From Micromonospora humi (GTDB lineage Bacteria; Actinomycetota; Actinomycetes; Mycobacteriales; Micromonosporaceae): a stretch of DNA of 64,000 nucleotides. The position numbers and the translations under genes were made by a program. The notes beneath the pieces were generated by a model that worked only from the letters and a program-made list of their open reading frames with translations, searched no databases and had not been told where the DNA came from. The stretch covers positions 1-64,000 of the forward strand of contig NZ_FMDM01000008.1 in NCBI RefSeq assembly GCF_900090105.1. Direction: 5' to 3'. Position 1 is the stretch's first letter, and every line of letters starts with the position of its first letter. Of the stretch, positions 32,101-40,506 are shown one piece after another.

Positions 32101-35100
32101 GTCGCCGCCGCACCGAGTCCACGGTGGACTCCTGGCGCTACCGCACGGCGTGGAAGCCGGTGGCCGACCTGCCGGCCGGGACGCTCGACGGCACCTGGTT
32201 GCTGGTGCACGACGCCGGCGACGCCGCCGGGGCGGCCGAGGTGACCGCCGCGCTGCGCCGGGCCGGCGCCGAGGTGCTGGCCGTCGCCGTCGACGCGCCG
32301 GCCACCGACCGGGCCGAGCTGACCGAGCTGCTGCTCGACGCGCTCGCCGAGGCCGACCCGGCGGGCGTCGTCTCACTGCTGGCCACCGTGGAGACGCCGG
32401 CCGGCGGGGTGGACGCCGTCCCGGCCGGGCTCGCCGCCACCGTGGCGCTGGTGCAGGCGCTCGGCGACGCGGGCACCCCGGCGCCGCTGTGGTGCCTGAC
32501 CCGCGGCGCGGTCTCGACCGGCCGGTCCGACCCGCAACGCGGCGTCGCGGCGGCGCAGGTGTGGGGCTTCGGCCGGGTCGCCGCGCTGGAGCTGCCGGAC
32601 CGCTGGGGCGGCCTGGTCGACCTGCCCGAGGAGCTGTCCGAGCGGGACGGCCGGCGGCTGGCGGGCGTGCTGGGCGGCGGCCACGGCGAGGACCAACTCG
32701 CCGTCCGCGGCTCCGGCGTCCTCGCCCGTCGCCTCGTCCGCGCGGCGCCGGCCCCCGCCGGCCCGGCCCGCCGGGGTACGGACGGAACCGTCCTCGTCAC
32801 CGGCGGCACCGGCGCCCTCGGCGCCACGATCGCCCGCTGGCTGGCCGACCGCGGCGTCCCGCACGTGCTGCTGGTCAGCCGGCGCGGACCGGACGCGCCC
32901 GGCGCGGACGAGCTGGTGACCGAGCTGACCGGGCGCGGCACCGCGGTGACGGTGGCGGCCTGCGACGTCGCCGACCGGGACGCGCTGGCCGGGGTGCTGG
33001 CCGCGATTCCCGCCGACCACCCGCTGACCGGGGTCGTGCACGCCGCCGCGGTCGTCGACGACGGGGTGATCGACACGCTCGACCCGGCGCGGCTCGCCAC
33101 CGTGCTGCACGCCAAGGCGGCCGCCGCCGAGGTGCTGGACGACCTCACCGCCGACCGGCCGCTCTCGATGTTCGTCCTGTTCAGCTCGATCGCCGGCACG
33201 ATCGGCGCCGCCGGCCAGGCCAACTACGCCGCCGCCAACGCCGCCCTGGACGCGCTGGCCCGGCGCCGCCGCGACCGGGGACAGGTGGCCACGTCGATCG
33301 CCTGGGGCGCGTGGGCCGGCGCCGGCCTGGCCGCCGACGAGGTGGTCCAGCGCCGGCTGCGGACCGCCGGGGTCCCGCCGATGGACCCGGCGACCGCGAT
33401 GTCGGCCCTGGCCGCCGCCGTCGACCGGGACGAGACCGACGTCGCCGTGGTGGACATCGACTGGCCCCGGTTCGCCCCCGCGTTCACCGCCACCCGGCCC
33501 AGCCCGCTCATCGCCGACCTGGCCGAGGTGCGGGCGGTTACGCCGGAACCCGGCGCCGGCGACGAGGGCCCGGCCGGCACCCTGGCCGACCGCCTCGCCG
33601 CGGCCGACCCGGCCGAGCGGCCGGCCGTCCTGCTGGACCTCGTCCGCGGGCACGCCGCGCTGGTGCTCGGCCACCCGTCGGGCGACGCCATCGAACCGGC
33701 GAAGGCGTTCCGCGACCTCGGCTTCGACTCGCTCACCGCGCTCGACCTGCGCAACCTGCTGGCCGGCGTCACCGGGCTGCGGCTGCCGGCCACCCTGGTC
33801 TTCGACTACCCGACCCCGCACGACCTCGCCGGGCACCTGCTCGGCGAGCTGGTGGCCGGCGGGGACCCGGCCGCCGCGCCGGACCCGATCGCCGTGCCCG
33901 ACGCCGAGCCGCTGGCGATCATCGGGATGGCCTGCCGGTTCCCCGGCGGCGTCCGGTCACCGGAGGAACTGTGGCGGCTGCTGGCCGACGGCGGCGACGG
34001 CGTCTCCGGGTTCCCCACCGACCGGGGTTGGCCGGAGATCCGGGACGCGGGCTTCGCGCCCGAGGGCGGCTTCCTGTACGACGCCGCGCTGTTCGACGGC
34101 GGCCTGTTCGGGATCTCGCCGCGCGAGGCGGTCGCCATGGACCCGCAGCAGCGGCAGTTGCTGGAGACCGCCTGGGAGACGTTCGAGCGGGCCGGGTTGG
34201 ACCCGCGCTCGCTGCGCGGCAGCGCCACCGGCGTGTTCGTCGGCGGCGCCTCGACCGGCTACGGCGTCGGGGTCGCGCTGCCGCCGGACGCCGAGGGCCA
34301 CTACATGACCGGCAACGCCGGCAGCGTGATGTCCGGCCGGATCTCCTACACGTTCGGCCTGGAGGGGCCGGCCGTCACCATCGACACGGCGTGCTCCTCG
34401 GCGCTCGTCGCGCTGCACCTGGCGGCGCAGGCGCTGCGCCGCGGCGAGTGCGCCATGGCGCTCGTCGGCGGCGTGACGGTGATGCCGACCCCGGCGGTGT
34501 TCGCCGAGTTCGGCAAGCAGGGCGGGCTCGCCGCCGACGGCCGGTGCAAGCCGTTCGCGGCGGCGGCCGACGGCACCGGCTGGTCCGAGGGCGCCGGGCT
34601 GGTGCTGCTGGAACGGCTCTCCGACGCCCGACGGCACGGTCACGAGGTGCTCGCCGTGGTGCGCGGGACCGCGGTCAACCAGGACGGGGCGTCCAACGGG
34701 CTCACCGCGCCGAACGGCCCGTCCCAGCAGCGGGTGATCCGGCAGGCCCTGGCCGACGCCGGGATCGACGCGTCCGACGTGGACGCGGTCGAGGCGCACG
34801 GCACCGGCACCACGCTCGGCGACCCGATCGAGGCGCAGGCGCTGATCGCCACGTACGGGCGGGACCGGCCGGCGGACCGCCCGCTGCGGCTGGGCTCGGT
34901 CAAGTCGAACCTCGGGCACACCCAGTTCGCGGCCGGCGCGGCCGGGCTGATCAAGATGGTGCTCGCGTTGCGCCACCACGAGCTGCCCCGCTCGCTGCAC
35001 GTCGACACGCCCACCCCGCACGTCGACTGGGCGGCCGGCGCGGTCGAGCTGCTCACCGAGCCGACGCCGTGGACGCCGGGGGAGCGGCCCCGCCGGGCCG

Positions 35101-38100
35101 GCATCTCCGCGTTCGGCATCAGTGGCACCAACGCCCACGTCATCGTGGAGGAGGCACCCCCGACGCCGGCGCGGGACGAGCCGGCCGCGGGGTCGGGCCC
35201 GGTGCCCGTACCGCTGGCGGCCCGGACCGCCGACGGGCTGTGGGCCCAGGCGGCGCGGCTGCGCGCCTTCGTCGCCGAGGGCGCCGACACGCCCGCGGAC
35301 ATCGGCTTCACGCTGGCGACCGGGCGGGCCGCGCTCGACCATCGGGCGGTCGTGCTCGCCGCCGACCGGGCCGGGCTGATCGCCGGGCTGGACGCGCTGG
35401 CGGCCGGCGACCCGGAGGCCGGCGGCGTGCCGCACGGCCGCGCCACCGAGGGCCGGCTGGCGATGATGTTCACCGGCCAGGGGGCCCAGCGCCTCGGGAT
35501 GGGCCGCGAACTGCACGACCGCTTCCCCGCCTACGCGGACGCCTTCGACGCCGCCTGCGCCCGCTTCGACGCCCTGCTGGACCGCCCGCTGCGCGACGTG
35601 CTCGACGCGGACGCCGACGCGCTCGACCGGACCGGCTACGCGCAGGCCGCGTTGTTCGCCGTCGAGGTGGCCCTGTACCGGCTGCTGGAGTCGTGGGGGA
35701 TCCGCCCGCACGCGGTGCTCGGCCACTCGATCGGCGAGATCGTCGCCGCGCACGTCGCCGGCGTGCTGTCGCTGGACGACGCCTGCACGCTCGTCGCCGC
35801 CCGGGGCCGCCTGATGGACGCGCTGCCGGCCGGCGGCGCGATGCTCGCGGTCCAGGCCGACGAGGACGAGGTCCGCGCCGCCCTGCGTGCCGGCGTCGAG
35901 ATCGCCGCGGTCAACGCGCCGCGCGCCGTCGTCGTCTCCGGCGACGAGGACGCCGTCGACGCGGTCGCCGCGCACTTCGCCGGGCTCGGCCGCCGCACCA
36001 GCCGGCTGCGCGTCTCGCACGCGTTCCACTCGGCGCGGATGGAGCCGATGCTCGCCGAGTTCGCCGGCGTGCTCGCCGGGCTGACCCACCAGCGGCCGCG
36101 GATCCCGGTCGTCTCCAACCTCACCGGCGAGCCGGTCGAGGAGTTCTCCGCCGCGTACTGGCTGCGGCAGGTGCGCGAGCCGGTGCGCTTCGCCGACGGG
36201 ATCGGCCACCTCGCCGCGGCCGGCGTCACGCGGTTCGTCGAGGTCGGCCCGGCCGGCGTGCTGACCGGCATGGCCCGGCTGTCACTCCCCGACGCCGACG
36301 CGCCGCTGGTGGTGCCGACGCTGCGCGACGGCCGGGACGAGACCGGTTCCGTCCTCGAGGCGCTGGCCCGCCTGCACGTCGCCGGCGTCTCCCCGGACTG
36401 GACCGCGGTCCTCGCCGGCTCCGGCGGCCGGCGCGTGCCGGCGCCGACGTACGCGTTCCAGCACCAGCGCTACTGGTTGACGCCGGAACCGGCGGTGGAC
36501 GCGGTCGAGGCGACGCCGTGGCGCTACCGGGTCGCCTGGGCCGCGCTGCCCGACGGCACCGCCGGCACGCTCACCGGCGACTGGCTGGTCGTCGCGCCCG
36601 GGGATCCCGAGGTGCGCGCGCTCGCCGACCTGGTCGCCGCGGCGCTGCGGAACCGGGGCGTGCTGCCCACCGTGCTGACCGCGGCGGAGATCGGGCCCGG
36701 CGCGTCCCCGGCGGGCGTGGTGGCGCTCGCGCCGACCCTCGACTCGACGATCGACCTGGTGAACCGGATCGACGCGCCGCTGTGGACGGTGTCCCGGGGC
36801 GCGGTGGCCCAGGGCCGCTCGGACGCCCCGGTGGACCCCGACCAGGCCGCCGTCTGGGGCCTGGCCCGGGTGATCGCGCTGGAGCACCCGGAGCGCTGGG
36901 GCGGCCTGGTCGACCTGCCGGCCGTCGTCGACGACCGGGTGGCGGCGGAACTCGTCCGGGTCCTCGCCTCCGGCGCCGACGACCAGGTGGCGTTGCGGCC
37001 GGCCGGCACGTTCGGGCGGCGACTCGTCCGGGCGCCGCTGACCGCCGCGCCCGCCCCCTGGAAGCCGGAGGGCACCGTGCTGGTCACCGGCGGCACCGGC
37101 GCGCTCGGCCGGCGCCTGGCCCGGTGGCTGGCCGACCGCGGCGCCCCGCACGTCGTGCTGGCCGGCCGCGCCGCCACGAGCGGCCCGGAACTGGACGAGC
37201 TGGCCGCGTCGGGCACCCGGGTCACGGTGGTGGCCTGCGACGTCGCCGACCGCACCGCCCTCGCCGGGCTGCTCGACCGGATCGGCGCCGACGAACCGCT
37301 CACCGCCGTCTTCCACGCCGCCGGGGTGCGGGACGACACCGCGCTCGCGGCCCTGACGCCGGAGACCGTCGCGACCGCCCTGGCCGCCAAGGTGACCGGG
37401 GCCCGGCACCTGGACGAGCTGACCCGGGACCTGCCGCTGACGGCCTTCGTGCTGTTCTCCTCCGCCGCCGGCGTCTGGGGCGGCAGCCGGCAGGCCACCA
37501 CGGCCGCCGCCGGCGCCTACCTCGACGCGCTCGCCGAGCGGCGGCGGGCGGCCGGCCGGCCGGCCACGTCCGTCGCCTGGGGGCCGTGGGACGACCCCGA
37601 GGGCGTCTCCGGCGCACCGGAGATCCGTGACCGGCTGGAGCGCCTCGGCCTGCCGGCCATGGCGCCGGGCGAGGCGCTCGCCGCGCTCGGCCAGGCGGTC
37701 GAGCACGACGACACCACGCTCGTCGTCGCCGACGTCCGCTGGCAGCCGTTCGTCGAGACGATGACCGCGAGCGGCCCGCGGCCGTTCTTCGACGGCGTGC
37801 CCGAGGTACGCGGCCTCGCCGCCCGGTCGCAGTCGCCGGCCCCCGGCGCGCGGGAGCTGCGTGAGACGCTGCTCGCTGCGCCCGCGCACGAGCGGCGGCC
37901 GATCCTGCTCGACCTGGTCCGCGACCACGCCGCGCGCGTCCTCGGCCACCCGTCGGCCGAGGCGGTGGGCGCCGACGACAAGTTCCTCGAGCTGGGCTTC
38001 GACTCGCTGACCTCGATCGAGCTGCGCACCCGGCTGCAGACGGCCACCGGCCTGACGCTGAGCTCCACGGCGGCGTTCGACCACCCGTCGGCGGTGCTGC

Positions 38101-39017
38101 TGGCCGCGCACGTGGAGCAGGTGCTGCTCGCCTCGGCCGGGGTGACCGGCGACCCGGCGGCGCCGCTGCTGGGCATCGCCCCGGACGACGAGAACCCGGT
38201 CGGCCTGCTCAACTCGCTCTACCGCGAGGCGATCCGGACGAACCGGGTCGTCGACTTCATGAAGATGGCGTACGAGGCCTCGCAGTTCCGGCCGGTCTTC
38301 ACCGACCCGGCCCAGATGGCGGACGGGCCGTACCCGGTGACCCTGGTGCGCGGCGACCGCACGCCCCGGCTGGTGTGCCACACCGGCACCACGGCGGCCG
38401 GCGGCCCGCACGAGTTCGCCCGCTTCGCCGCGGCGTTTCGGGGCGAGCGCGACGTGTCGGTGCTGCCGGTGCCCGGCTTCGGTCGCGGCGAGCTGCTGCC
38501 GGCCGACGCGTACGTGATGCTCGCCTGGCAGGCCCGGTGCCTGCGCGAGCTGGTGGGGGACGACCCGTTCGTCCTGGTCGGGCACTCCGGCGGCGGGATC
38601 CTGGCGCACGCGCTGACCCGCTACCTGGAGGAGGAGGACGTGGTGCCGGCCGGCCTGGTCCTGGTCGACACCTACCCGCTGTCCCGGCCGATGCACGAGG
38701 TCTGGCAGAACGAGCTGTCCACCGGCGTCATCGAGCGGCAGCACCAGTACGTGCCGATGGACGACATCCGGCTCACCGCGCAAGGGCACTACGGCGTGAT
38801 GAGCGGCGGCTTCGAGGCCCGCGAGATCGAGACGCCGACGCTCGTGGTGCGGGCCACCGAGCCGCTGGGCCCGTGGGACCGCGACGACGACTGGCGGGCC
38901 GGTTGGGAGCTGCCGCACACCGCCGTCGACGTGACCGGCAACCACTTCTCGATCATGGCCGAGCACGCGGGCGAGACGGCCGCCGCGGTCACCGGGTGGC
39001 TGGCCGGGCTGCGCTGA
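29184..39017 (+). CDS. Type I modular polyketide synthase, two modules plus terminal thioesterase
   Basis: 3,277-residue terminal PKS. The start is ATG 29184, preceded by GGAAGGA at 29166-29172 and encoding a docking coiled coil (M-D-N-E-E-K-L-R-G-Y-L). Order: KS (Cys206), AT (Ser655, GHSFG, YAFH at 755), KR (VDD, Tyr1348; B1), ACP (Ser1516), KS (Cys1737), AT (Ser2182, HAFH at 2279), KR lacking Tyr and Asn (Thr2773, Gly2777), ACP (Ser2941), TE (Ser3135, Asp3162, His3254). The TE ends chain growth, normally by macrolactonisation. Because the last KR looks inactive, the released acyl chain should keep a beta-ketone next to the carboxyl. A perfect hairpin follows the stop codon at once, closing the operon. 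The gene is terminal in its assembly line although more PKS genes lie downstream on the chromosome. Confidence 0.96.
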   Translation: MDNEEKLRGYLARVIAELHDTRQRLRTAESGDQEPIAIVAMGCRLPGGVTGPDDLWRLVAGEVDAVGPIPADRGFDLADYYDPDPEHAGTTYSAAGGYVADATMFDSGFFGISPREAIAMDPQQRMILEVCWETVERAGIAPTALRGTPTGVFLGASSLGYSAGAVGAATGSEGYLVTGSSLSVVSGRVAYVLGTEGPTLTVDTACSSSSVSLHLATQALRRQECTLAIAGGVTVIPNPISVLELSRQRVLAADGRCKAFGAGADGMGFAEGAAVLLLERLGDARRNGHEVLAVIRGSAVNSDGASNGLTAPSGPAQQRVIRAALADARLSPEQIDTVEAHGTGTPLGDPIEARSLIATYGRQRPPGRPLHLGSLKSNIGHIQQGAGVAGVIKMVLAIRHGLLPRTLHADTATPHVDWSAGDVSLLTEARPWPETGAPRRAAVSSFGISGTNVHTVVEQAPPVEPAPERDPRPETGPLPWVVTGRTPEGLRAQAGRLREFVDGAGDLDRADVAWSLVASRGRHEHRAVVVAADTGTAAAGLAAVEAGEPSPYALTGAAGSGKLAFLFPGQGVQRAGMGRELYAAYPAFAAAFDEVCAAFGPLLDRPLRDVVFTSDDAGLLDRTTWTQPATFAVEVALFRLFESWGVRPDYLLGHSFGEVVAAHVGGVLTLVDACELVAARGRLMDELPPGGVMMAVRASADEAREALTGYAGRADLAAVNGPSSVVVSGDRDAVEELAVHWRDAGRKTTMLRGSYAFHSARMDPILAELGAVGARLTHAEPTIPIVSDVTGAPAGPEMRSGDYWARHARSAVRFADGVDWLRREGVTRFLELGPDGTLTGLVRLTLDETPDAVPGEAPALATALRADRPEAEAAVRALAQLHAHGVEVDWTAFFAAARPRLHPLPTTAFLRQRYWIDAPAGAAAPHAGPADPAETLFWEAVERRDLDGVAGTLGLDPAEGLQDVLPALSAWRGRRRTESTVDSWRYRTAWKPVADLPAGTLDGTWLLVHDAGDAAGAAEVTAALRRAGAEVLAVAVDAPATDRAELTELLLDALAEADPAGVVSLLATVETPAGGVDAVPAGLAATVALVQALGDAGTPAPLWCLTRGAVSTGRSDPQRGVAAAQVWGFGRVAALELPDRWGGLVDLPEELSERDGRRLAGVLGGGHGEDQLAVRGSGVLARRLVRAAPAPAGPARRGTDGTVLVTGGTGALGATIARWLADRGVPHVLLVSRRGPDAPGADELVTELTGRGTAVTVAACDVADRDALAGVLAAIPADHPLTGVVHAAAVVDDGVIDTLDPARLATVLHAKAAAAEVLDDLTADRPLSMFVLFSSIAGTIGAAGQANYAAANAALDALARRRRDRGQVATSIAWGAWAGAGLAADEVVQRRLRTAGVPPMDPATAMSALAAAVDRDETDVAVVDIDWPRFAPAFTATRPSPLIADLAEVRAVTPEPGAGDEGPAGTLADRLAAADPAERPAVLLDLVRGHAALVLGHPSGDAIEPAKAFRDLGFDSLTALDLRNLLAGVTGLRLPATLVFDYPTPHDLAGHLLGELVAGGDPAAAPDPIAVPDAEPLAIIGMACRFPGGVRSPEELWRLLADGGDGVSGFPTDRGWPEIRDAGFAPEGGFLYDAALFDGGLFGISPREAVAMDPQQRQLLETAWETFERAGLDPRSLRGSATGVFVGGASTGYGVGVALPPDAEGHYMTGNAGSVMSGRISYTFGLEGPAVTIDTACSSALVALHLAAQALRRGECAMALVGGVTVMPTPAVFAEFGKQGGLAADGRCKPFAAAADGTGWSEGAGLVLLERLSDARRHGHEVLAVVRGTAVNQDGASNGLTAPNGPSQQRVIRQALADAGIDASDVDAVEAHGTGTTLGDPIEAQALIATYGRDRPADRPLRLGSVKSNLGHTQFAAGAAGLIKMVLALRHHELPRSLHVDTPTPHVDWAAGAVELLTEPTPWTPGERPRRAGISAFGISGTNAHVIVEEAPPTPARDEPAAGSGPVPVPLAARTADGLWAQAARLRAFVAEGADTPADIGFTLATGRAALDHRAVVLAADRAGLIAGLDALAAGDPEAGGVPHGRATEGRLAMMFTGQGAQRLGMGRELHDRFPAYADAFDAACARFDALLDRPLRDVLDADADALDRTGYAQAALFAVEVALYRLLESWGIRPHAVLGHSIGEIVAAHVAGVLSLDDACTLVAARGRLMDALPAGGAMLAVQADEDEVRAALRAGVEIAAVNAPRAVVVSGDEDAVDAVAAHFAGLGRRTSRLRVSHAFHSARMEPMLAEFAGVLAGLTHQRPRIPVVSNLTGEPVEEFSAAYWLRQVREPVRFADGIGHLAAAGVTRFVEVGPAGVLTGMARLSLPDADAPLVVPTLRDGRDETGSVLEALARLHVAGVSPDWTAVLAGSGGRRVPAPTYAFQHQRYWLTPEPAVDAVEATPWRYRVAWAALPDGTAGTLTGDWLVVAPGDPEVRALADLVAAALRNRGVLPTVLTAAEIGPGASPAGVVALAPTLDSTIDLVNRIDAPLWTVSRGAVAQGRSDAPVDPDQAAVWGLARVIALEHPERWGGLVDLPAVVDDRVAAELVRVLASGADDQVALRPAGTFGRRLVRAPLTAAPAPWKPEGTVLVTGGTGALGRRLARWLADRGAPHVVLAGRAATSGPELDELAASGTRVTVVACDVADRTALAGLLDRIGADEPLTAVFHAAGVRDDTALAALTPETVATALAAKVTGARHLDELTRDLPLTAFVLFSSAAGVWGGSRQATTAAAGAYLDALAERRRAAGRPATSVAWGPWDDPEGVSGAPEIRDRLERLGLPAMAPGEALAALGQAVEHDDTTLVVADVRWQPFVETMTASGPRPFFDGVPEVRGLAARSQSPAPGARELRETLLAAPAHERRPILLDLVRDHAARVLGHPSAEAVGADDKFLELGFDSLTSIELRTRLQTATGLTLSSTAAFDHPSAVLLAAHVEQVLLASAGVTGDPAAPLLGIAPDDENPVGLLNSLYREAIRTNRVVDFMKMAYEASQFRPVFTDPAQMADGPYPVTLVRGDRTPRLVCHTGTTAAGGPHEFARFAAAFRGERDVSVLPVPGFGRGELLPADAYVMLAWQARCLRELVGDDPFVLVGHSGGGILAHALTRYLEEEDVVPAGLVLVDTYPLSRPMHEVWQNELSTGVIERQHQYVPMDDIRLTAQGHYGVMSGGFEAREIETPTLVVRATEPLGPWDRDDDWRAGWELPHTAVDVTGNHFSIMAEHAGETAAAVTGWLAGLR
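29280..33850 (+). other. PKS module KS-AT-KR-ACP (hybrid YAFH AT, B1-type KR)
   Basis: KS Cys 29799-29801 in TACSSSS. AT Ser 31146-31148 in GHSFG. The specificity motif at 31446-31457 reads YAFH, a mixture of the malonyl HAFH and methylmalonyl YASH forms; overall the AT resembles malonyl types. KR has VDD in place of LDD, Tyr 33225-33227 and no Trp at -8: B1, D-beta-hydroxyl. ACP Ser 33729-33731. Confidence 0.9.
33897..38140 (+). other. PKS module KS-AT-(inactive KR)-ACP
   Basis: KS Cys 34392-34394 in TACSSA. AT Ser 35727-35729 (GHSIG) and HAFH 36018-36029: malonyl-CoA. The KR keeps TGGTGALG and the catalytic Ser region, and Trp at 37476-37478. The codon exactly eight residues later, where Tyr should be, is ACG Thr (37500-37502), and the catalytic Asn position is GGC Gly (37512-37514). 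The beta-keto group should therefore not be reduced. ACP Ser 38004-38006. Confidence 0.9.
38200..39014 (+). other. Thioesterase domain (macrocycle-releasing)
   Basis: Alpha/beta-hydrolase fused to the last ACP. Nucleophile Ser at 38586-38588 in GHSGG, Asp at 38667-38669 in LVDTYPLS and His at 38943-38945 in GNHFSIMAEHA form the complete triad of type I PKS thioesterases. It takes the chain from the ACP and releases it, most likely as a lactone; hydrolysis cannot be excluded. Confidence 0.93.
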
Positions 39018-39019
39018 GC

Positions 39020-39065
39020 GCACGACGAGGGGGCCCAGGCGTCCGCCTGGGCCCCCTCGTCGTGC
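39020..39065. terminator. Perfect 21-bp hairpin terminator between convergent genes
   Basis: The arms 39020-39040 and 39045-39065 are perfect reverse complements around the four-base loop GTCC. It fills the gap between the PKS 3 stop and the P450 stop, which face each other, so it can serve both transcripts. There is no T-tract, as is common for GC-rich actinomycete terminators. Confidence 0.88.
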
Positions 39066-39068
39066 CGG

Positions 39069-40289
39069 TCAGTCGGCGTACGTGAGGCGCAGTGGCAGGC
39101 TGCGCAGGCCGAGCAGGAACGTGAAGTGCGAGTACCACGGCAGCTCGGTGGTGGCCAGCTCGATCGAGGAGTAGCGCCGCAGCAGCTCCTCGAACGCGAT
39201 CACCACCTCCATCTTGCCGAGCGTCGCGGCGATGCAGTAGTGCGGGCCGGAGCCGAAGATCAGCGGCGACGTGCCGGTCCGGGTCACGTCGAGCCGCTCC
39301 GGGTCCGGATACCTGCGCGGGTCGTGGTGCGCGGCGCCGAGCACGATGAAGACCGACGCCCCGGCCGGGATGGTGACGTCACCGACCTCGACCGGCGCGA
39401 TCGTCTGCCGGGCCATGATCTGCACCGCGGAGTTGTGCCGGGACAGCTCGTCGAAGGCGCGCTCGATCAGCTCCGGCTGCTCCCGCAGCAGCCGGAGCTG
39501 GTCCGGGTTCTGCAACAGCGACACCATGCCGTTGCCGATCACGTTCACCGACGTCTCGTGCCCGGCGTTGAACAGCACCAGGATCTGCGCGGCGATGTCC
39601 TCGTCGCTGAGCCGGTCACCCTTGGCGTCCGGCTCCAGCAGGATCGACAGCAGGTCGTCGCGCGGCTCGGCTCGGCGCTCCGCGAGCCGCTCGGCGATGT
39701 ACGCGCTGAACTCCGGGACCGCCTCGTTCATCCGCCGGCGCATCCGGGGCGTGACCATCGGGTCGACCACGTCGGCGATGGTGTTCGTCCACTGCCGGCA
39801 CCGGTCGGCGTCCGCCAGGGGAATGCCCACCAGCTCGCACACGACGACGACCGGCAGCGGCAGCGCGAGACCGGCGATCAGGTCCGCCTCGCCCTCGCCC
39901 ATCTCGTCGATCATCTCGTTGACCAGCGCCCGGATCCGCGGGCGGAGCCGGGCCATGGCGGCCGGCGACAGCGCCCGGGACACCATCCGGCGCAGCCGAC
40001 GGTGGTCGCCGCCGCCACGGGTGAGCATCCACCGGCGTGCGCTGGCGACGACCGGGCTGTCCGGCCCGCCGCGCACCCGTGCCCACTGTGGATCGTCGGT
40101 GAAGTCGGTGCTGACCCCGGGGGAGCGGAGCACCGCGTCGCACTCGTCGTAGCCGGTGACCACCCAGTAGCCCAGGGGTGAGCGGTGCACCGGCTCGCGT
40201 TCGCGGACCCGCCGGTAGTAGCCGTAGCGGTCGTCCTGCAGCGCGGGGTCCCGCAGGTCGAAGAGCAGCCTCGTCCCAGCAGTCGTCAT
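39069..40289 (-). CDS. Cytochrome P450 monooxygenase (bacterial class I, macrolide-tailoring type)
   Basis: 406-residue soluble P450, probably hydroxylating or epoxidising the finished polyketide with electrons from a ferredoxin and reductase not encoded here. Visible landmarks: I-helix AGHET at 242-246 (acid 245 and Thr246), ExxR as E281-L-S-R284, and heme loop FGSGPHYC at 345-352 with Cys352 ligand. It has no signal peptide or membrane anchor. Length and the RHNSAVQIMARQT / PAGASVFIVLGAAHHDP stretches resemble CYP107-like macrolide oxidases. The ATG at 40289 (M-T-T-A-G-T-R-L-L-F) gives the usual family length; the open frame extends 20 codons upstream to 40349, but that extra peptide is polar and unlike P450 N-termini. 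No clear Shine-Dalgarno sequence precedes the start. It is divergent from PKS 5 and convergent with PKS 3. Confidence 0.94.
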   Translation of the reverse strand: MTTAGTRLLFDLRDPALQDDRYGYYRRVREREPVHRSPLGYWVVTGYDECDAVLRSPGVSTDFTDDPQWARVRGGPDSPVVASARRWMLTRGGGDHRRLRRMVSRALSPAAMARLRPRIRALVNEMIDEMGEGEADLIAGLALPLPVVVVCELVGIPLADADRCRQWTNTIADVVDPMVTPRMRRRMNEAVPEFSAYIAERLAERRAEPRDDLLSILLEPDAKGDRLSDEDIAAQILVLFNAGHETSVNVIGNGMVSLLQNPDQLRLLREQPELIERAFDELSRHNSAVQIMARQTIAPVEVGDVTIPAGASVFIVLGAAHHDPRRYPDPERLDVTRTGTSPLIFGSGPHYCIAATLGKMEVVIAFEELLRRYSSIELATTELPWYSHFTFLLGLRSLPLRLTYAD

Positions 40290-40400
40290 GGTGGTCGCCG
40301 ATCTGTCGGATGTGCGGTCACTGTCGCCAGCGCCGCGCCCGCCTCGCAACCCCTGACCTCACCGACGACGCCGCAGGTTGAAGGGTGCCGTCCGGCCCGG

Positions 40401-40416
40401 CTAGGGGTGTCCGGCG
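40401..40416 (+). promoter_or_regulatory. Candidate PAS-LuxR (PimM-like) activator site
   Basis: CTAGGGGTGTCCGGCG matches 12 of 16 positions of the consensus CTVGGGAWWTCCCBAG recalled for PimM-type regulators of macrolide clusters. It lies 14 bases before a possible -10 (TAGCGT, 40431-40436), so it would overlap a -35 position, as in known sites. The match is imperfect and no regulator gene is in view. Confidence 0.3.
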
Positions 40417-40493
40417 CCGAAGGCCGCCGTTAGCGTCAGCCATGGCCGATCCGGCCTGGTCATGGCCCCGCCAGGCGCACTCCGTCGCAAAAT

Positions 40494-40497
40494 GAGG
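40494..40497 (+). promoter_or_regulatory. Ribosome-binding site fixing the PKS 5 start
   Basis: GAGG nine bases before ATG 40507. Two other in-frame ATGs (40462, 40492) lie upstream of or overlap this site and are therefore less likely starts. Confidence 0.7.
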
Positions 40498-40506
40498 TCC
40501 TCACTG

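Larger units (their letters stand above)
40290..40506. promoter_or_regulatory. Divergent intergenic control region, P450 / PKS 5
   Basis: The only sizeable non-coding stretch in the window. It must carry the promoter for the right-hand PKS operon and for the P450. It holds a CTAGGGG-type partial palindrome (40401-40416), a possible -10 hexamer TAGCGT (40431-40436) and, near its right end, the ribosome-binding site for PKS 5. No convincing -35/-10 pair was seen for the P450 direction. Confidence 0.6.

Noticed and set aside
40290..40349. Longer P450 start at 40349
   Set aside because: The extra 20 residues are unlike P450 N-termini; ATG 40289 gives the normal length and sequence.
40462..40506. 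Earlier PKS 5 starts at 40462 or 40492
   Set aside because: GAGG at 40494-40497 is correctly spaced only for 40507, where the docking peptide begins.
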